A stretch of 55,128 nucleotides of DNA from Candidatus Propionivibrio dominans (GTDB taxonomy: Bacteria; Pseudomonadota; Gammaproteobacteria; Burkholderiales; Rhodocyclaceae), in the NCBI GenBank assembly GCA_016709335.1, contig JADJNC010000021.1:1-55128 (forward strand), read 5' to 3'. A model generated the notes under the pieces. The model made no database searches. It worked only from the letters and a program-made list of their open reading frames with translations, and was not told the origin of the DNA. The position numbers were made by a program, and so were the translations under genes. Of the stretch, positions 39,701-48,892 are shown one piece after another; position 1 is the first letter of the stretch; every line of letters begins with the position of its first letter.

Positions 39701-40645
39701 ATGAGCCTTTTTTCACTGGTTGCCGTTCTGCTGATCGAGCAGATCTGGCCCTTGCCTTACCGCCAGGTAGTTCATGAACCACTTTCCCGGCTGGCCCGGT
39801 TTCTTGAAGGCCTGTTTAACGCCGGTGAGCGCAGTCATGGCCTGATCGCCTGGCTGATTGCCGTCGGCGGACTCGTTCTCGTCGCCGGCAGCGTTCATGT
39901 CGCACTGCATTTGCTCAACCCGCTGCTGGCCTGGCTGTGGAGTATCCTGATCCTTTATCTGACCATGGGTTTCCGGCTGTTCAGCCACTATTACACGGAT
40001 ATTCAACTGGCCCTGCGCATGGACGATTTGCCCCATGCGCGCAAGCTGCTGGCTGAATGGCGGGGGCGTCCAGCCGATGGTCTTGCATCTTCGGATATCG
40101 CCCGTCTGGCGATTGAGGAAGCGCTCAGTGCATCACATCGTCATGTCTTTGGCGTGCTCGTCTGTTTTGTCCTGCTGCCGGGGCCGTGTGGTGCTGTCCT
40201 GTATCGCGCAGCGGCTTTTTTTGCCGAAGTCTGGGGAAAACGCAGCGATGCCGACGCCGGCGGCTTCGGAAAGTTTTCACAACAGGCCTTTGCTGTTATA
40301 GACTGGTTGCCCTTGCGGGTTACCGCCACCGGTTTTGCCATAGTCGGCGATTTCGAGGATGCGGTTTACTGCTGGCGAACGCAGGCCGACAAATGGCCGG
40401 AGCAAGATACCCAGTTGGGTGGCGGCATCGGCATTGTCTTGGCCAGCGGTGCAGGGGCTCTGGGTGTGCGTCTGGGCATGCCGGTAGTCGAGGCCGGCGA
40501 AATTGCCGATCGCGCCGAGATGGGTACCGGTGATGAAGCGGACGTTGATTTCATGCAGAGTGCAGTGGGCTTGGTCTGGCGTGCCCTGTTGCTCTGGTTG
40601 TTGCTGTTGCTGTTGTTGGGTTTTGCCAGTCTGGTGGGTTCGTAA
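39701..40645 (+). CDS. CobD/CbiB-family cobalamin biosynthesis protein
   Basis: The 314-residue membrane protein starts at 39701 (MSLFSLVAVLLIEQIWPLPY). It has about six hydrophobic segments, and the family marks HYYTDIQLALRMDDLPHARK and LLAEWRGRPADGLASSDIAR. The part DWLPLRVTATGFAIVGDFED with CWRTQADKWPEQ also fits. CobD/CbiB attaches the aminopropanol arm to adenosylcobyric acid. This type (CobD-like, next to non-cobalamin genes) may have a related, unproven role. No cobalamin riboswitch was seen in the 190 bases upstream. Confidence 0.8.
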   Translation: MSLFSLVAVLLIEQIWPLPYRQVVHEPLSRLARFLEGLFNAGERSHGLIAWLIAVGGLVLVAGSVHVALHLLNPLLAWLWSILILYLTMGFRLFSHYYTDIQLALRMDDLPHARKLLAEWRGRPADGLASSDIARLAIEEALSASHRHVFGVLVCFVLLPGPCGAVLYRAAAFFAEVWGKRSDADAGGFGKFSQQAFAVIDWLPLRVTATGFAIVGDFEDAVYCWRTQADKWPEQDTQLGGGIGIVLASGAGALGVRLGMPVVEAGEIADRAEMGTGDEADVDFMQSAVGLVWRALLLWLLLLLLLGFASLVGS

Positions 40646-40674
40646 TCGATAAATACACTTAGGAGATTGTTAAC

Positions 40675-41856
40675 ATGAGCAGAGATGTTGTCGTTTTAAG
40701 CGCAGTCCGTTCGGCGATCGGTACCTTCGGCGGTTCATTGGCCTGGATTGAGCCATGTGAGTTGGCCGGTATCGTCATGAAGGAATCGATTGCCCGTTCC
40801 GGCGTAGATCCAAAGGAAATCAATTATGTGACGGTAGGTACCGTTATTCCGACCGATTCCCGCTTTGGCTACGTCTCCCGCGTTGCCTCCATCCAGGCCG
40901 GTTTGCCGATGGACTCAATCGCCATGCAGGTCAGTCGCCTGTGTTCTTCCGGTCTGCAGGCCATTGTGACTTCAGCACAGAACATCATGCTCAGTGACAG
41001 TGACTACGGTATCGGCGGCGGCGTCGAAGTCATGTCGCGTGGCACCTACATGCTGCCGGCGATGCGCAGCGGCGCCCGCATGGGTGATGCCAAGGCCGTC
41101 GATTCGATGGTTGCCACCCTGAACGATCCGTTTGGTGTCGGTCACATGGGCATCACAGCGGAAAACGTCGCGGCCAAGTGGGGTATCACCCGCGAAGAAC
41201 AGGATGCGTTTGCCGTCGAATCGCAGCAGCGCGCCGGGCGAGCGATCGCCGAGGGGCGCTTCAAGTCGCAGATCGTCCCGATTGTTCAGGAGACGCGCAA
41301 GGGCGATGTGGTGTTCGATACCGACGAGCACGTCAAACCCAAGACGACGCTCGAAGCACTGGCCAAAATGAAGCCTGCATTCAAGAAAGACGGCACGGTT
41401 ACTGCCGGTAATGCATCAGGCATCAACGACGGAGCTGCCTTCTTTGTGCTGGCGGCAGCCGACGTGGCGGCCAAGGCAGGCCAGAAGCCGATTGCCCGCA
41501 TCGTTTCATACGCCATCACCGGCATCCCGAACGAGATCATGGGCGAAGGCCCGATTTCTGCGACCAAGCTGGCACTCAAGAAGGCCGGTCTGACGCTCGA
41601 CAAGATCGACGTCATCGAAGCCAACGAAGCCTTCGCTGCCCAGGCGATTGCTGTCGCCAGAGGGCTTGATCTCGATCCGGCCAAGACCAACGTGAACGGT
41701 GGTGCCATCGCCTTGGGTCACCCGATCGGCTGCTCCGGCGCTTTCATTGCCACCAAGGCCTTGTATGAGCTTCAGCGCGTCAACGGCAAGTACGCTCTGG
41801 CCACCATGTGTATCGGTGGTGGACAGGGTATCGCCGTGATTTTCGAACGTCTCTGA
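40675..41856 (+). CDS. acetyl-CoA acyltransferase (beta-ketothiolase, BktB-like)
   Basis: The 393-residue thiolase begins MSRDVVVLSAVRSAIGTFGG. Catalytic residues are Cys90 (VSRLCSSGLQAI), His349 (ALGHPIGCSGA) and Cys379 (TMCIGGGQG). It condenses two acyl-CoA to 3-ketoacyl-CoA or cleaves the reverse. The sequence resembles BktB, which serves polyhydroxyalkanoate synthesis, but PhaA or fatty-acid breakdown cannot be excluded. A ribosome site AGGAG precedes it, and a strong terminator follows. The frame is intact. Confidence 0.9.
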   Translation: MSRDVVVLSAVRSAIGTFGGSLAWIEPCELAGIVMKESIARSGVDPKEINYVTVGTVIPTDSRFGYVSRVASIQAGLPMDSIAMQVSRLCSSGLQAIVTSAQNIMLSDSDYGIGGGVEVMSRGTYMLPAMRSGARMGDAKAVDSMVATLNDPFGVGHMGITAENVAAKWGITREEQDAFAVESQQRAGRAIAEGRFKSQIVPIVQETRKGDVVFDTDEHVKPKTTLEALAKMKPAFKKDGTVTAGNASGINDGAAFFVLAAADVAAKAGQKPIARIVSYAITGIPNEIMGEGPISATKLALKKAGLTLDKIDVIEANEAFAAQAIAVARGLDLDPAKTNVNGGAIALGHPIGCSGAFIATKALYELQRVNGKYALATMCIGGGQGIAVIFERL

Positions 41857-41877
41857 TAACAGCGTAAATGATGTAAG

Positions 41878-41918
41878 AAAACCGACGGGGCGTTCGCGCC
41901 ACCGTCGGTTTTTTTTCG
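41878..41918 (+). terminator. intrinsic terminator of the thiolase gene
   Basis: AAAACCGACGG pairs with CCGTCGGTTTTTTTT around a loop of about 15 bases containing GGCGTTCGCGCC. It lies 22 bases after the stop. Confidence 0.88.
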
Positions 41919-42383
41919 GCTATCTGGATTTCGTGATTGATTTGTGCGGTGCAGTATTCATTGCGCTTTAAACTACAGACTGTTCTGACCGTCGGCTATC
42001 TGCCATGACCTGCCACTCGGAATATTGCTCCAATGCAGCCATTCATTTCGTGCAAAGCTCCGAAGCGGCCATTGGCCTGAGGGTGATCAACTTTTCAGCC
42101 TGTCGGGCAGGTGTGCAGCGGGAGCCGTCAGTCACAAGGAATGTCTTCGGTATATCTCCGGCGCAACGCCATTCACGAAACGTACCTTTCTGAGGGTCAG
42201 CTTCTCTCCCCATAGCCGCCATTCTCCAAACATCAGGCATCAGGCAGTGCTTGGGGTGCGATTAGAGTAGCTTTACTGCAAATCGTGACGCATGCTGGCG
42301 CGACATCGATGATTGACTGCGGTGCTCGGCGTTAGCCATACTCCCCGAAGGCCCATTGGATTTCCTATCCTTTGTCCTTCGAC
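41919..42383. other. intergenic with a dispersed repeat copy
   Basis: No supported gene. Position 42034-42092 resembles 14608-14682, as described for copy 1. The rest, up to the HxlR stop, shows nothing I recognise. Confidence 0.4.
42034..42092. repeat. dispersed intergenic repeat, copy 2
   Basis: CAGCCATTCATTTCGTG, CGAAGCGGCCATTGGCC and GAGGGT line up with the copy at 14608-14682, with a shorter middle. The two copies share most conserved blocks in the same order. Confidence 0.45.
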
Positions 42384-42722
42384 CTAGCGGGATTTCGCGT
42401 TGCCGGAACGCTGAACAGTCCTGCGCCCCAGAGTCTGCTGCAGTTCGTCAACCTGATCGATCAGCGTGATGAAATGCCTGCCGAAAGCGGTCAGATCGTA
42501 TTCCACGCGCGGCGGCACTTCGGGGAAGCTGGTCTTGTCCAGAATGCCAAATCGTACCAGCTTGGCCAGTCGCTCGTTGAGTACCTTGCCGCTGAGGCCG
42601 TCAATCGCATGCTCCATTTCGCCAGGACGGCGCACTCCTTTTCGCACCAGACTCAAAACGGTCAGCGACCATTTGCAGCCAATGATGCTTTCCACCATCT
42701 GATGAACGCTGGGATTGCTCAT
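42384..42722 (-). CDS. HxlR-family winged-helix regulator
   Basis: The product has about 112 residues from the ATG at 42722. It contains SIIGCKWSLTVLSLVRKGVR, RRPGEMEHAIDGLSGKVLNE, RLAKLVRFGILDKTSFPEVP and PRVEYDLTAFGRHF, the conserved HxlR fold with a Cys near residue 17 that some members use as a redox or electrophile sensor. It is divergent from the cytochrome P460 gene and is probably its regulator. The intergenic palindrome at 42761-42774 is a candidate site. Confidence 0.88.
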   Translation of the reverse strand: MSNPSVHQMVESIIGCKWSLTVLSLVRKGVRRPGEMEHAIDGLSGKVLNERLAKLVRFGILDKTSFPEVPPRVEYDLTAFGRHFITLIDQVDELQQTLGRRTVQRSGNAKSR

Positions 42723-42760
42723 GTGCCGAAAATATTTATCCTGTTTGTAATCAACAAAAT

Positions 42761-42774
42761 GCACCAAAAGGTGC
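42761..42774. promoter_or_regulatory. candidate HxlR operator
   Basis: GCACC-AAAA-GGTGC is a perfect 5-bp inverted repeat in the 148-base gap between the HxlR gene and the P460 gene. Its place and symmetry fit a dimeric regulator. Binding is inferred. Confidence 0.45.
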
Positions 42775-42870
42775 CTACCCGACCGGTTTGTACCCGCTTG
42801 CCGCGACCATCGCCGGCTCGTAGATTGGTTCCTGTCTGCTCCCTCAAAACCCAATCGAAAGGAATGCAAA

Positions 42871-43360
42871 ATGCGAATCAATCTTTCTCGCGCAGCGTCC
42901 ATTATCGTCCTATTCGCTGCTGTTTCAAGCACCGTCGGTGCGGCGGATGCAAACCCGGTGCCTTATCCGAAAGGCTATCGCGACTGGCACCATGTCAAGT
43001 CGATGGTCATCAATCCGGGCCACGGGCTCTACGATGCGTTCGGAGGCATTCACCATCTTTACGCGAACAAGGCCGCTATAGCGGGTTACAAGACGGGGAA
43101 ATGGGCTGACGGCGCCGTCATCGTTTTCGACCTGCTCGAGGCGAAGTCGGCCGACAACGCCGTCGTCGAAGGTTCGCGCAAGGTGGTTGGTGTCATGCAT
43201 CGCGACGCGCCCAATATGCCACGACCGGCGGCTGGGGCTACGAGGATTCAAGGGCGACAGCAGCACCGAACGCGCGGTGGGCGCCAATGCACTGACGGCC
43301 TGCCACCAGTGCCACATCGCGCAAAAGGACGCCGGCTTCGTCTTCAGCAAGGCCCTTCAG
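42871..43360 (+). CDS. cytochrome P460-like protein, frame broken twice
   Basis: A signal peptide MRINLSRAASIIVLFAAVSS ending TVGA precedes NPVPYPKGYRDWHHVKSMVI. Then GIHHLYANKAAIAGYKTGKW and VVEGSRKVVGVMHRDA follow. The reading frame slips near 43215 and near 43245 (two bases missing in total). The last part, FKGDSSTERAVGANALTACH, carries the haem site CHQCH at 43301-43315. This is the pattern of cytochrome P460-family c-type haem proteins, which oxidise hydroxylamine or detoxify NO-type compounds in other bacteria. The end of this gene and the beginning of the redoxin are not separated by a visible stop. Confidence 0.78.
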
Positions 43361-43795
43361 ATCGGGGTTCCGCCGCCCCCCCTGTGCGTTTCGCAGTGGC
43401 TCAACAGCAATCGCTCCATCACGCTGGATGAATTGCGCGGCAAGGGTGGTGCTGGTTCATGCGTTTCAGATTTGTGCCCGGCCGCGTCATGCAGGCCGCC
43501 AATGGCAGTGCCCCTGTGAGCGCTATCAACAAGGCCGGCCGGACAGCGACGTGGCGGTGATCGGATTGCACACCGTCTTCGAACATCACGAGGTCATGAC
43601 GCCGACGGCACTCGCGGTCTATCTGCGCGAATTCCGCATCCCTTTCCCGGTGGCGGTGACCGGGCAAGTGCAGACGGACCGATCCCCCAAACCCCAGCCG
43701 CGCTCCACGCGATGCAGGGCACGCTTGACAAGCTTGTTGATCGACCGGGCCGGGCGTTTGCGCAACACTTTTTCGGCGTCGAGTCGGACCAGTAG
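43361..43795 (+). CDS. redoxin (peroxiredoxin/TlpA-like), several frame breaks
   Basis: GVPPPPLCVSQWLNSNRSIT and LDELRGK lead to VVLVHAFQ after a one-base excess near 43443. The CxxC region that should follow is scrambled: the expected CPGC reads CPG-CGC-V, where CGC is Arg in place of Cys. Then VAVIGLHTVFEHHEVMTPTA and YLREFRIPFPVAV continue. Further slips near 43665-43735 lead to LLIDRAGRLR, QHFFGVESDQ and the stop at 43793-43795. The family is a thiol redoxin with this VIGLHTVFEHHE signature. It is either fused to or directly follows the P460 gene. Confidence 0.65.
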
Positions 43796-44149
43796 ATGGT
43801 CGCGGACATTGATATCCTCCATCACGGAACCGGCGTAGGGGGAACGGCTAGTTGGCGAAGCTAGGTTAGAGCGCCCGCTGGCAAGCGCCCGCCCAAGTAA
43901 TTTTCCCGGAACAGGTGCCATCGCTGCACCTGCCCGAAATAGCTGAAAAATCAAAATCGAAAATTGAAGGCCGCTTCCCGCCATTCACGATGGTTGGCGC
44001 AAATCGGCCGCTTCCATTTTCCGCCACCGGCAACGGGTCGATTGCGGAAGCTCAGCATCGCTCTAGCCCCGCATTGTCTATCGCCAATTTGGTGCGCAGC
44101 ACCACCGTTGACCTCGCGTCACTCATTGAACCCGGAGACTTCGACTGCC
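43796..44149. other. intergenic, no gene seen
   Basis: About 350 bases between the redoxin stop and the end of the DUF1343 gene. No domain, terminator or RNA gene was found. GCCATTCACG near 43982 recalls the dispersed repeats, but the match is too weak to call. Confidence 0.35.
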
Positions 44150-45360
44150 TCAGTAGAGCAGGAAATCCTTTCGCTCGGCCTCCCAGGCGGCTTCGTCGGC
44201 CAGCGCCAATGCGTCGAGGTCGGCCGGCTTCGCGGACGGATCGTCGACCCACTCGCGCAGCAGCGGGCTGCCGTTGATCAGGTCGATAGCCAGCCGGTCA
44301 TTCTCGTATTCGTAGGCGAAGTCACGCCACAGCGCATAGTCCGGTTGCAAGCGGCGCAGTGCCTTGAAGGCCAGGCTTTGTAAGCGCCACGGACGGAAGG
44401 TGTGGTGCCGGTAGCCGGGATCTTCAACATGAATCTGCACGCCCTTGCACAGTTGGCCGGCGTGTTTGTGGAAGGTCGGCTCGAACCAGCACTCGCGCAG
44501 GCGGCAGCCGGCAAGCCACGCCGGGGCGAGGGCGAACATTTCGCCGATCAGTGCCCGTGCGTCGATGTCCGGCGCGCCGAACAGCTCAAGCGGGCGGGTC
44601 GTTCCGCGCCCTCGGAGAGCGTCGTTCCTTCGAGCATCACGGTGCCGGCGTAGCAGCGCGCCATCGAGAGAGTCGGCGCATTCGGGCTGGGATTGATCCA
44701 CGAACGTTCGCCGAGCGGCCAGCCATAACCGGGCGCGTCTTCGGGCCGCCAGCCGTGCATGCGGATGACTTCGCATTCGACATCGAGTTTGAGGGTGGCG
44801 ATGAACCACTGCGCCAGCTCGCCCATGGTCAGGCCGTGGCGCATCGGCAGCGCACCGGCGCCTACAAAGCTCTCCCAGCCCGGACGCAAGCGTAGCCCTT
44901 CCAGCGGGCGGCCGGCGGGGTTCGGTCGCTCGAGTATCCACACCGTCTTGCCGTGTTCGGCAGCCGCTTCGAGCAGATAGCGCAGCGTGGTAATGAAGGT
45001 GTAGATGCGGCAGCCAAGATCCTGCAGGTCGATCAGCAGCACGTCAAAAGTGTCCATCATCGACGGCGTCGGGCGACGTACTTCGCCGTACAGGCTGAAT
45101 ACCGGGATGCCGTGCCGTGGATCGAGATAGTCGGGCGACTCGATCATATTGTCCTGCTTGTCGCCGCGCAGGCCGTGCTGCGGGCCGAAGGCCGCACTCA
45201 AGCGCAGATCGGGGAGGGCGGCCAGCGCATCGAGGGCATGCGTCAGATCGGCCGTCACCGAGGCCGGGTGGGCGAGCAGGGCAACGCGCCTGCCGGCCAG
45301 CGGCTGGCGCAGCTCGGCTTCGGCGATCAGGCGGTCGAGACCAAATTTTATGTCGGGCAT
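44150..45360 (-). CDS. DUF1343 protein (NamZ-like exo-muramidase), frame broken at 44609
   Basis: The product starts MPDIKFGLDRLIAEAELRQP and shows VALLAHPASVTADL, AAFGPQHGLRGDKQDNMIES, VFSLYGEVRRPTPSMMDTFD and VLLIDLQDLGCRIYTFITT. Then WPLGERSWINPSPNAPTLSM and MLEGTTLSEG follow. At 44609-44611 one C is missing; when restored it reads GRGTTRPLELFGAPDI and runs to RKDFLLY. The total is about 403 residues. The family includes NamZ, which removes non-reducing-end N-acetylmuramic acid, so recovery of cell-wall material is likely. No signal peptide is seen, so it would be cytoplasmic. Confidence 0.88.
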
Positions 45361-45370
45361 CGTGGGGCTT

Positions 45371-45935
45371 TCAAACGGAGTTGCGCGGGCCGCCCAGTTC
45401 CAGCGAGAAGGCATCGCGGTGGTGAAAGTCAGGCCGCAGGGCAGGGTGGCGCAGGGCCCAGTAACTGTGGCTGCCATCGACGACGTCGGCGGCTTCGATA
45501 ACGGCCGCCAGCCCGATCTGCAGTCCGCCAGCACAGGCCGGCAGTCCTCCCGGAGCGAGCCGGGCTTCGATTTCCATGCGACCGGCGTAGAGGCGGGAAG
45601 TGATCTGCGGCGCATTGTTTATGGCAAGCGCTTCGTCGCGCTGTCGATAGTCCGAAAAAGCGTAGGCAGCCCACTGCCCTGAGGGGGAGAAATTGAACTC
45701 GCGGTAGGCTGGTTCGCCAGCACCGGCGACAAAGGCTTCGAAGCAGGTGTGCTCCCACAGCAGGTCGGTCCGCTCGCTTGCCCCCGTCATCGGAATCAGC
45801 AAGCGGACCATGTCGCCCCATACCCGGAAGGCGAGGCTCAGGCCACCGTCGGCCCGCATCATTGCGCTGGCCTCGACCGCACGCACCACCGGGGCCGGTG
45901 TTGCAGGGTGGCAGAGCAGGGTCAGCGGTGGTCAT
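45371..45935 (-). CDS. DOMON-like domain protein, possible frame break near the start
   Basis: The product contains GLSLAFRVWGDMVRLLIPMT, RTDLLWEHTCFEAFVAGAGE, YREFNFSPSGQWAAYAFSDY and SHSYWALRHPALRPDFHHRD, which fit the DOMON-like family of unknown function (a beta-sandwich). The first frame begins at 45935 (MTTADPALPPC). An LLCHPATPAPVV start expected from relatives lies in another frame near 45920, so one indel is likely. The stop at 45371 is ten bases before the DUF1343 start, which suggests one transcript. Confidence 0.72.
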
Positions 45936-46167
45936 CTGGCGGCATGCAGCGAATTTAGCCGTTCTTGACTGGCGACAGAAAGAAAAACGGGCGTCAGCTT
46001 TTCCGGCCAGTCTGTTGTCTGGTTTATAGCGGGTAGTCCGAGTTAACGTAATCCATTTTGAATGCTATGGATCGTCAGCTCATCACTGTTGTTGGCAAGC
46101 GGCCTGCTTGGGTGGCGTGATTTTTAATGTTAATGTTTCTGTCTCGTTCTCTCACGGTTCAACGCTC

Positions 46168-47251
46168 ATGGCGATTCTCGAAATTCGCAACGTCACGCGC
46201 CGCTTCGGCAACCTGAAGGCCGTCGATGACGTTTCCCGTCGATCGAAGCGGGCGAGTTCTTTACGCTGCTCGGTCCTCGGGTTGCGGCAAGACGACCCTG
46301 CTGCGCATGATCGCCTGGCTTCGATGAGCCCGGATCAGGGCGCGCTGTTCCTTGAGGGCCAGCCACTGGCCGGCATCCCCGGAGAAGCGCCCGGTGCACA
46401 CCGTTTTCCAGAGTTACGCGCTGTTTCCGCACATGAGCGTGGCGCAGAACATCGCCTTCCCGCTGCGCATGGCGGGCAAGGACGAAGACGAGATCCGCCG
46501 GCGCCTGAAAGAGACGCTGGAACTCGTTCACCTCAGCGACAAGGCGCAGCATTTTCCGCACGAACTCTCGGGTGGCCAGAAGCAGCGCGTGGCGCTGGCG
46601 CGTGGCCTGATCAACAAGCCGCGTCTGCTCCTCCTCGACGAACCGCTGGGCGCGCTCGACGCCAAGCTGCGCGAACAGATGGAAGGCGAGCTGATCGCTC
46701 TGCAGCGCGAAGTCGGCATCACCTTCGTCTTCGTCACCCATTCGCAACAGGAAGCGCTGGCATTGTCGCACCGCATCGCGGTGATGAACGAGGGGCGCAT
46801 CGAGCAGGTCGATCGTCCCGAGCAGATCTACGGCTACCCGAAAAACCGTTTTGTCGCCGACTTCATCGGCACCATCAATCTGCTGCCGGTTGAGGTGTGC
46901 GAAGCGACGCACGGCCATTTGCGACTGGCCGTTGCCGGCCTCGGCGAGATCATCGCACCGGCGCTGGCTGGCGTGAAGGCTGGCGAGCGTGGCATGTTCG
47001 CGTTGCGTCCCGAGCAGGTGCGGGTCAGCGCACACCACGAGGCACAGGAATTGCACAACCACTATCACGGCAAGGTGCGCGATTACCTCTACCTCGGAGA
47101 TGTCACCGTTTATAAGGTCGAGCTGGACAACGGCGTTCTTCTGGAGGCATTGCTCGCCAATTCGGCGCCGGGCCGTGCGAAATTCTTCGAGATCGGCGAT
47201 ACGCTCGGCGTTGGCTGGCGCCACGATTCGGGAGTGTATCTTCGTGACTGA
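46168..47251 (+). CDS. potA: polyamine-type ABC transporter ATPase, frame broken at its start
   Basis: The gene starts at 46168 with MAILEIRNVTRRFGNLKAVD. The next 200 bases contain four to five single-base errors: the Walker A region GPSGCGKTTLLRMIA is visible only across frames at about 46285-46315. From about 46390 one frame gives RPVHTVFQSYALFPHMSVAQ, then HELSGGQKQRVALARGL (signature), LLLLDEPLGALDAKL (Walker B) and VFVTHSQQEALALSHRI. The C-terminal TOBE-type region follows to the stop at 47249. It energises import of spermidine/putrescine-like substrate. Permeases and binding protein follow with overlaps. Confidence 0.88.
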
Positions 47252-48107
47252 TTTATCGACAGACGCCGCGACCAGGCCGCACGAAAGCGGGCGCGACTCC
47301 GTGTCACCCAATGGCTGGTCAGCCTGCCGCCGACGCTGTTCCTGCTCGTTTTCTTCCTTGCGCCGGCACTGATCATGCTCGTCGCTTCGTTCCAGTACCC
47401 GGCGAGTTCGGCGGACTGGCGCCGCTCTTTATCGATGGTCAGGCCAACCTGAGCCTGGAAACCTACCGCTTCTTTTTCAGCGACCTGATTTATGCCGAGA
47501 TATTCCTGCGCTCATTCCTCGTCGCCGCCGCGACGACGCTGGTCTGCCTGGTCCTTGCCTATCCGCTGGCGCTGACCATTGCGCACAGCCCGAAACGCCA
47601 CCGCGACCTGCTGGTGCTCCTCGTCATCCTGCCCTTTGCCAGTAATTTCCTGATCCGAATTTACGCCTGGATCATCCTGCTCGGCCCGGCCAACCTGCTG
47701 TACACGCCCTTTGCGGTGATCGCCGGTATGGTCTACGTCCATCTGCCATTCATGATCCTGCCGCTCTACACCAACCTGGAAAAGCATGACCCGGCGTTGC
47801 TCGAAGCCGCGCAGGATCCGGCGCCGGGGCGTTGACGCGCTTCTGGCGCATCACCCTGCCGCTCTCGCTGCCCGGCATCTGGGCCGGCTCGGCGCTGGTC
47901 TTCATTCCGGTGCTCGGCATGTTCGCCATTCCCGAACTGCTTGGCGGCACCGGTGACATCCTGATCGGCAATCTGATCAAGGAGCAGTTTCTCGACAACC
48001 GCGACTGGCCGCTTGGCTCGACGCTGTCGCTGCTGCTCACCGTGGCGGTGCTGGTGCTGGCGGGGTTCTCGGCGTGGGCCGGGCGGACCCGGCGAAGGCT
48101 GGCGTAA
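47244..48107 (+). CDS. potB: polyamine-type ABC permease 1, several frame breaks
   Basis: The start is a GTG at 47244, which overlaps the end of potA. Frame slips near 47275, near 47395 (one C missing before GEFGGLAPLF) and near 47825. Joined, it reads WLVSLPPTLFLLVFFLAPAL, then SFLVAAATTLVCLVLAYPLA, FASNFLIRIYAWIILLGPAN, the EAA-like loop LLEAAQDLGAG and FWRITLPLSLPGIWAGSALV. Six membrane helices and the permease loop for the ATPase are visible. It pairs with the next gene. Confidence 0.85.
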
Positions 48108-48892
48108 TGCGCCGCAACGTCTGGCTATGGGCCGCATCGCTGGCGGTTTACGCCTTCCTCTACGTACCGCTGGCCGTGGTCGTCCTTTTTTCCTTCAACG
48201 ATTCGCTGCTCAACGCGCAGTGGGTGGGCTTTACCACGCGCTGGTACAGCAAACTGATCAACAACGATGAGATGCTGCGCGCCGCCGCCAACTCACTGTT
48301 CATCGCGCTCACTGCGAGCAGCGTCGCTACCGTTCTCGGCACCATGGCCGGCATCGCGATGCACCGCTGGTCATCCGGTTTTCTGCGCTTCCTGCCTTTC
48401 CTTGTGCTGACGCCGGTGGCCATGCCCGAGATCCTGCTCGGTGTATCGCTGCTGCTTTTTTTCCGGCAGGTACTCGACCTTACGCTCGGTCTGTTCTCGA
48501 TCCTCGTGGCGCACATCACCTTCTCGCTCGGCTTCGTTGCCATCATTGTGCGTGCCCGCCTGGCCGGCATGGACGAGAGTATTTTCGAAGCCGCGCGCGA
48601 TCTCGGTGCCAGCCCCTGGCGCACCTTCCGTCACGTCACCTTCCCGCTCATCCTGCCCGGCATCCTGGCCGGTTTCCTGATGAGCTTCACGCTCTCCATC
48701 GACGACTTCGTGATCACCTTCTTCGTTGCCGGCGTCGGCGTCACCACATTACCGCTGCAGATCTATTCGATGATCAAGGTGGCCGTCAGCCCGGAGGTCA
48801 ACGCCGTGTCGACGCTGCTCATGGCGCTGACCCTGACGCTGATCGCCCTGGCCTCGCGGCTGGCACCGGATACCTTGAAGGGGAGGGCATGA
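48107..48892 (+). CDS. potC: polyamine-type ABC permease 2
   Basis: The 261-residue protein has its ATG overlapping the potB stop (TAATG). Six membrane helices are visible, e.g. ASLAVYAFLYVPLAVVVLFS. The ATPase-contact loop is FEAARDLGASPWRTFRHVTF. It ends with SRLAPDTLKGRA, and ATGA overlaps the next gene. No frame breaks. With PotB it forms the membrane channel. Confidence 0.92.
   Translation: MRRNVWLWAASLAVYAFLYVPLAVVVLFSFNDSLLNAQWVGFTTRWYSKLINNDEMLRAAANSLFIALTASSVATVLGTMAGIAMHRWSSGFLRFLPFLVLTPVAMPEILLGVSLLLFFRQVLDLTLGLFSILVAHITFSLGFVAIIVRARLAGMDESIFEAARDLGASPWRTFRHVTFPLILPGILAGFLMSFTLSIDDFVITFFVAGVGVTTLPLQIYSMIKVAVSPEVNAVSTLLMALTLTLIALASRLAPDTLKGRA

Noticed and set aside
42043..42240. 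Small minus-strand frame before the HxlR gene
   Set aside because: It coincides with the dispersed repeat copy and has no start signal or family.
43594..43984. Minus-strand frames under the redoxin end
   Set aside because: The plus strand has clear redoxin homology to the stop at 43795, so these are antisense shadows.
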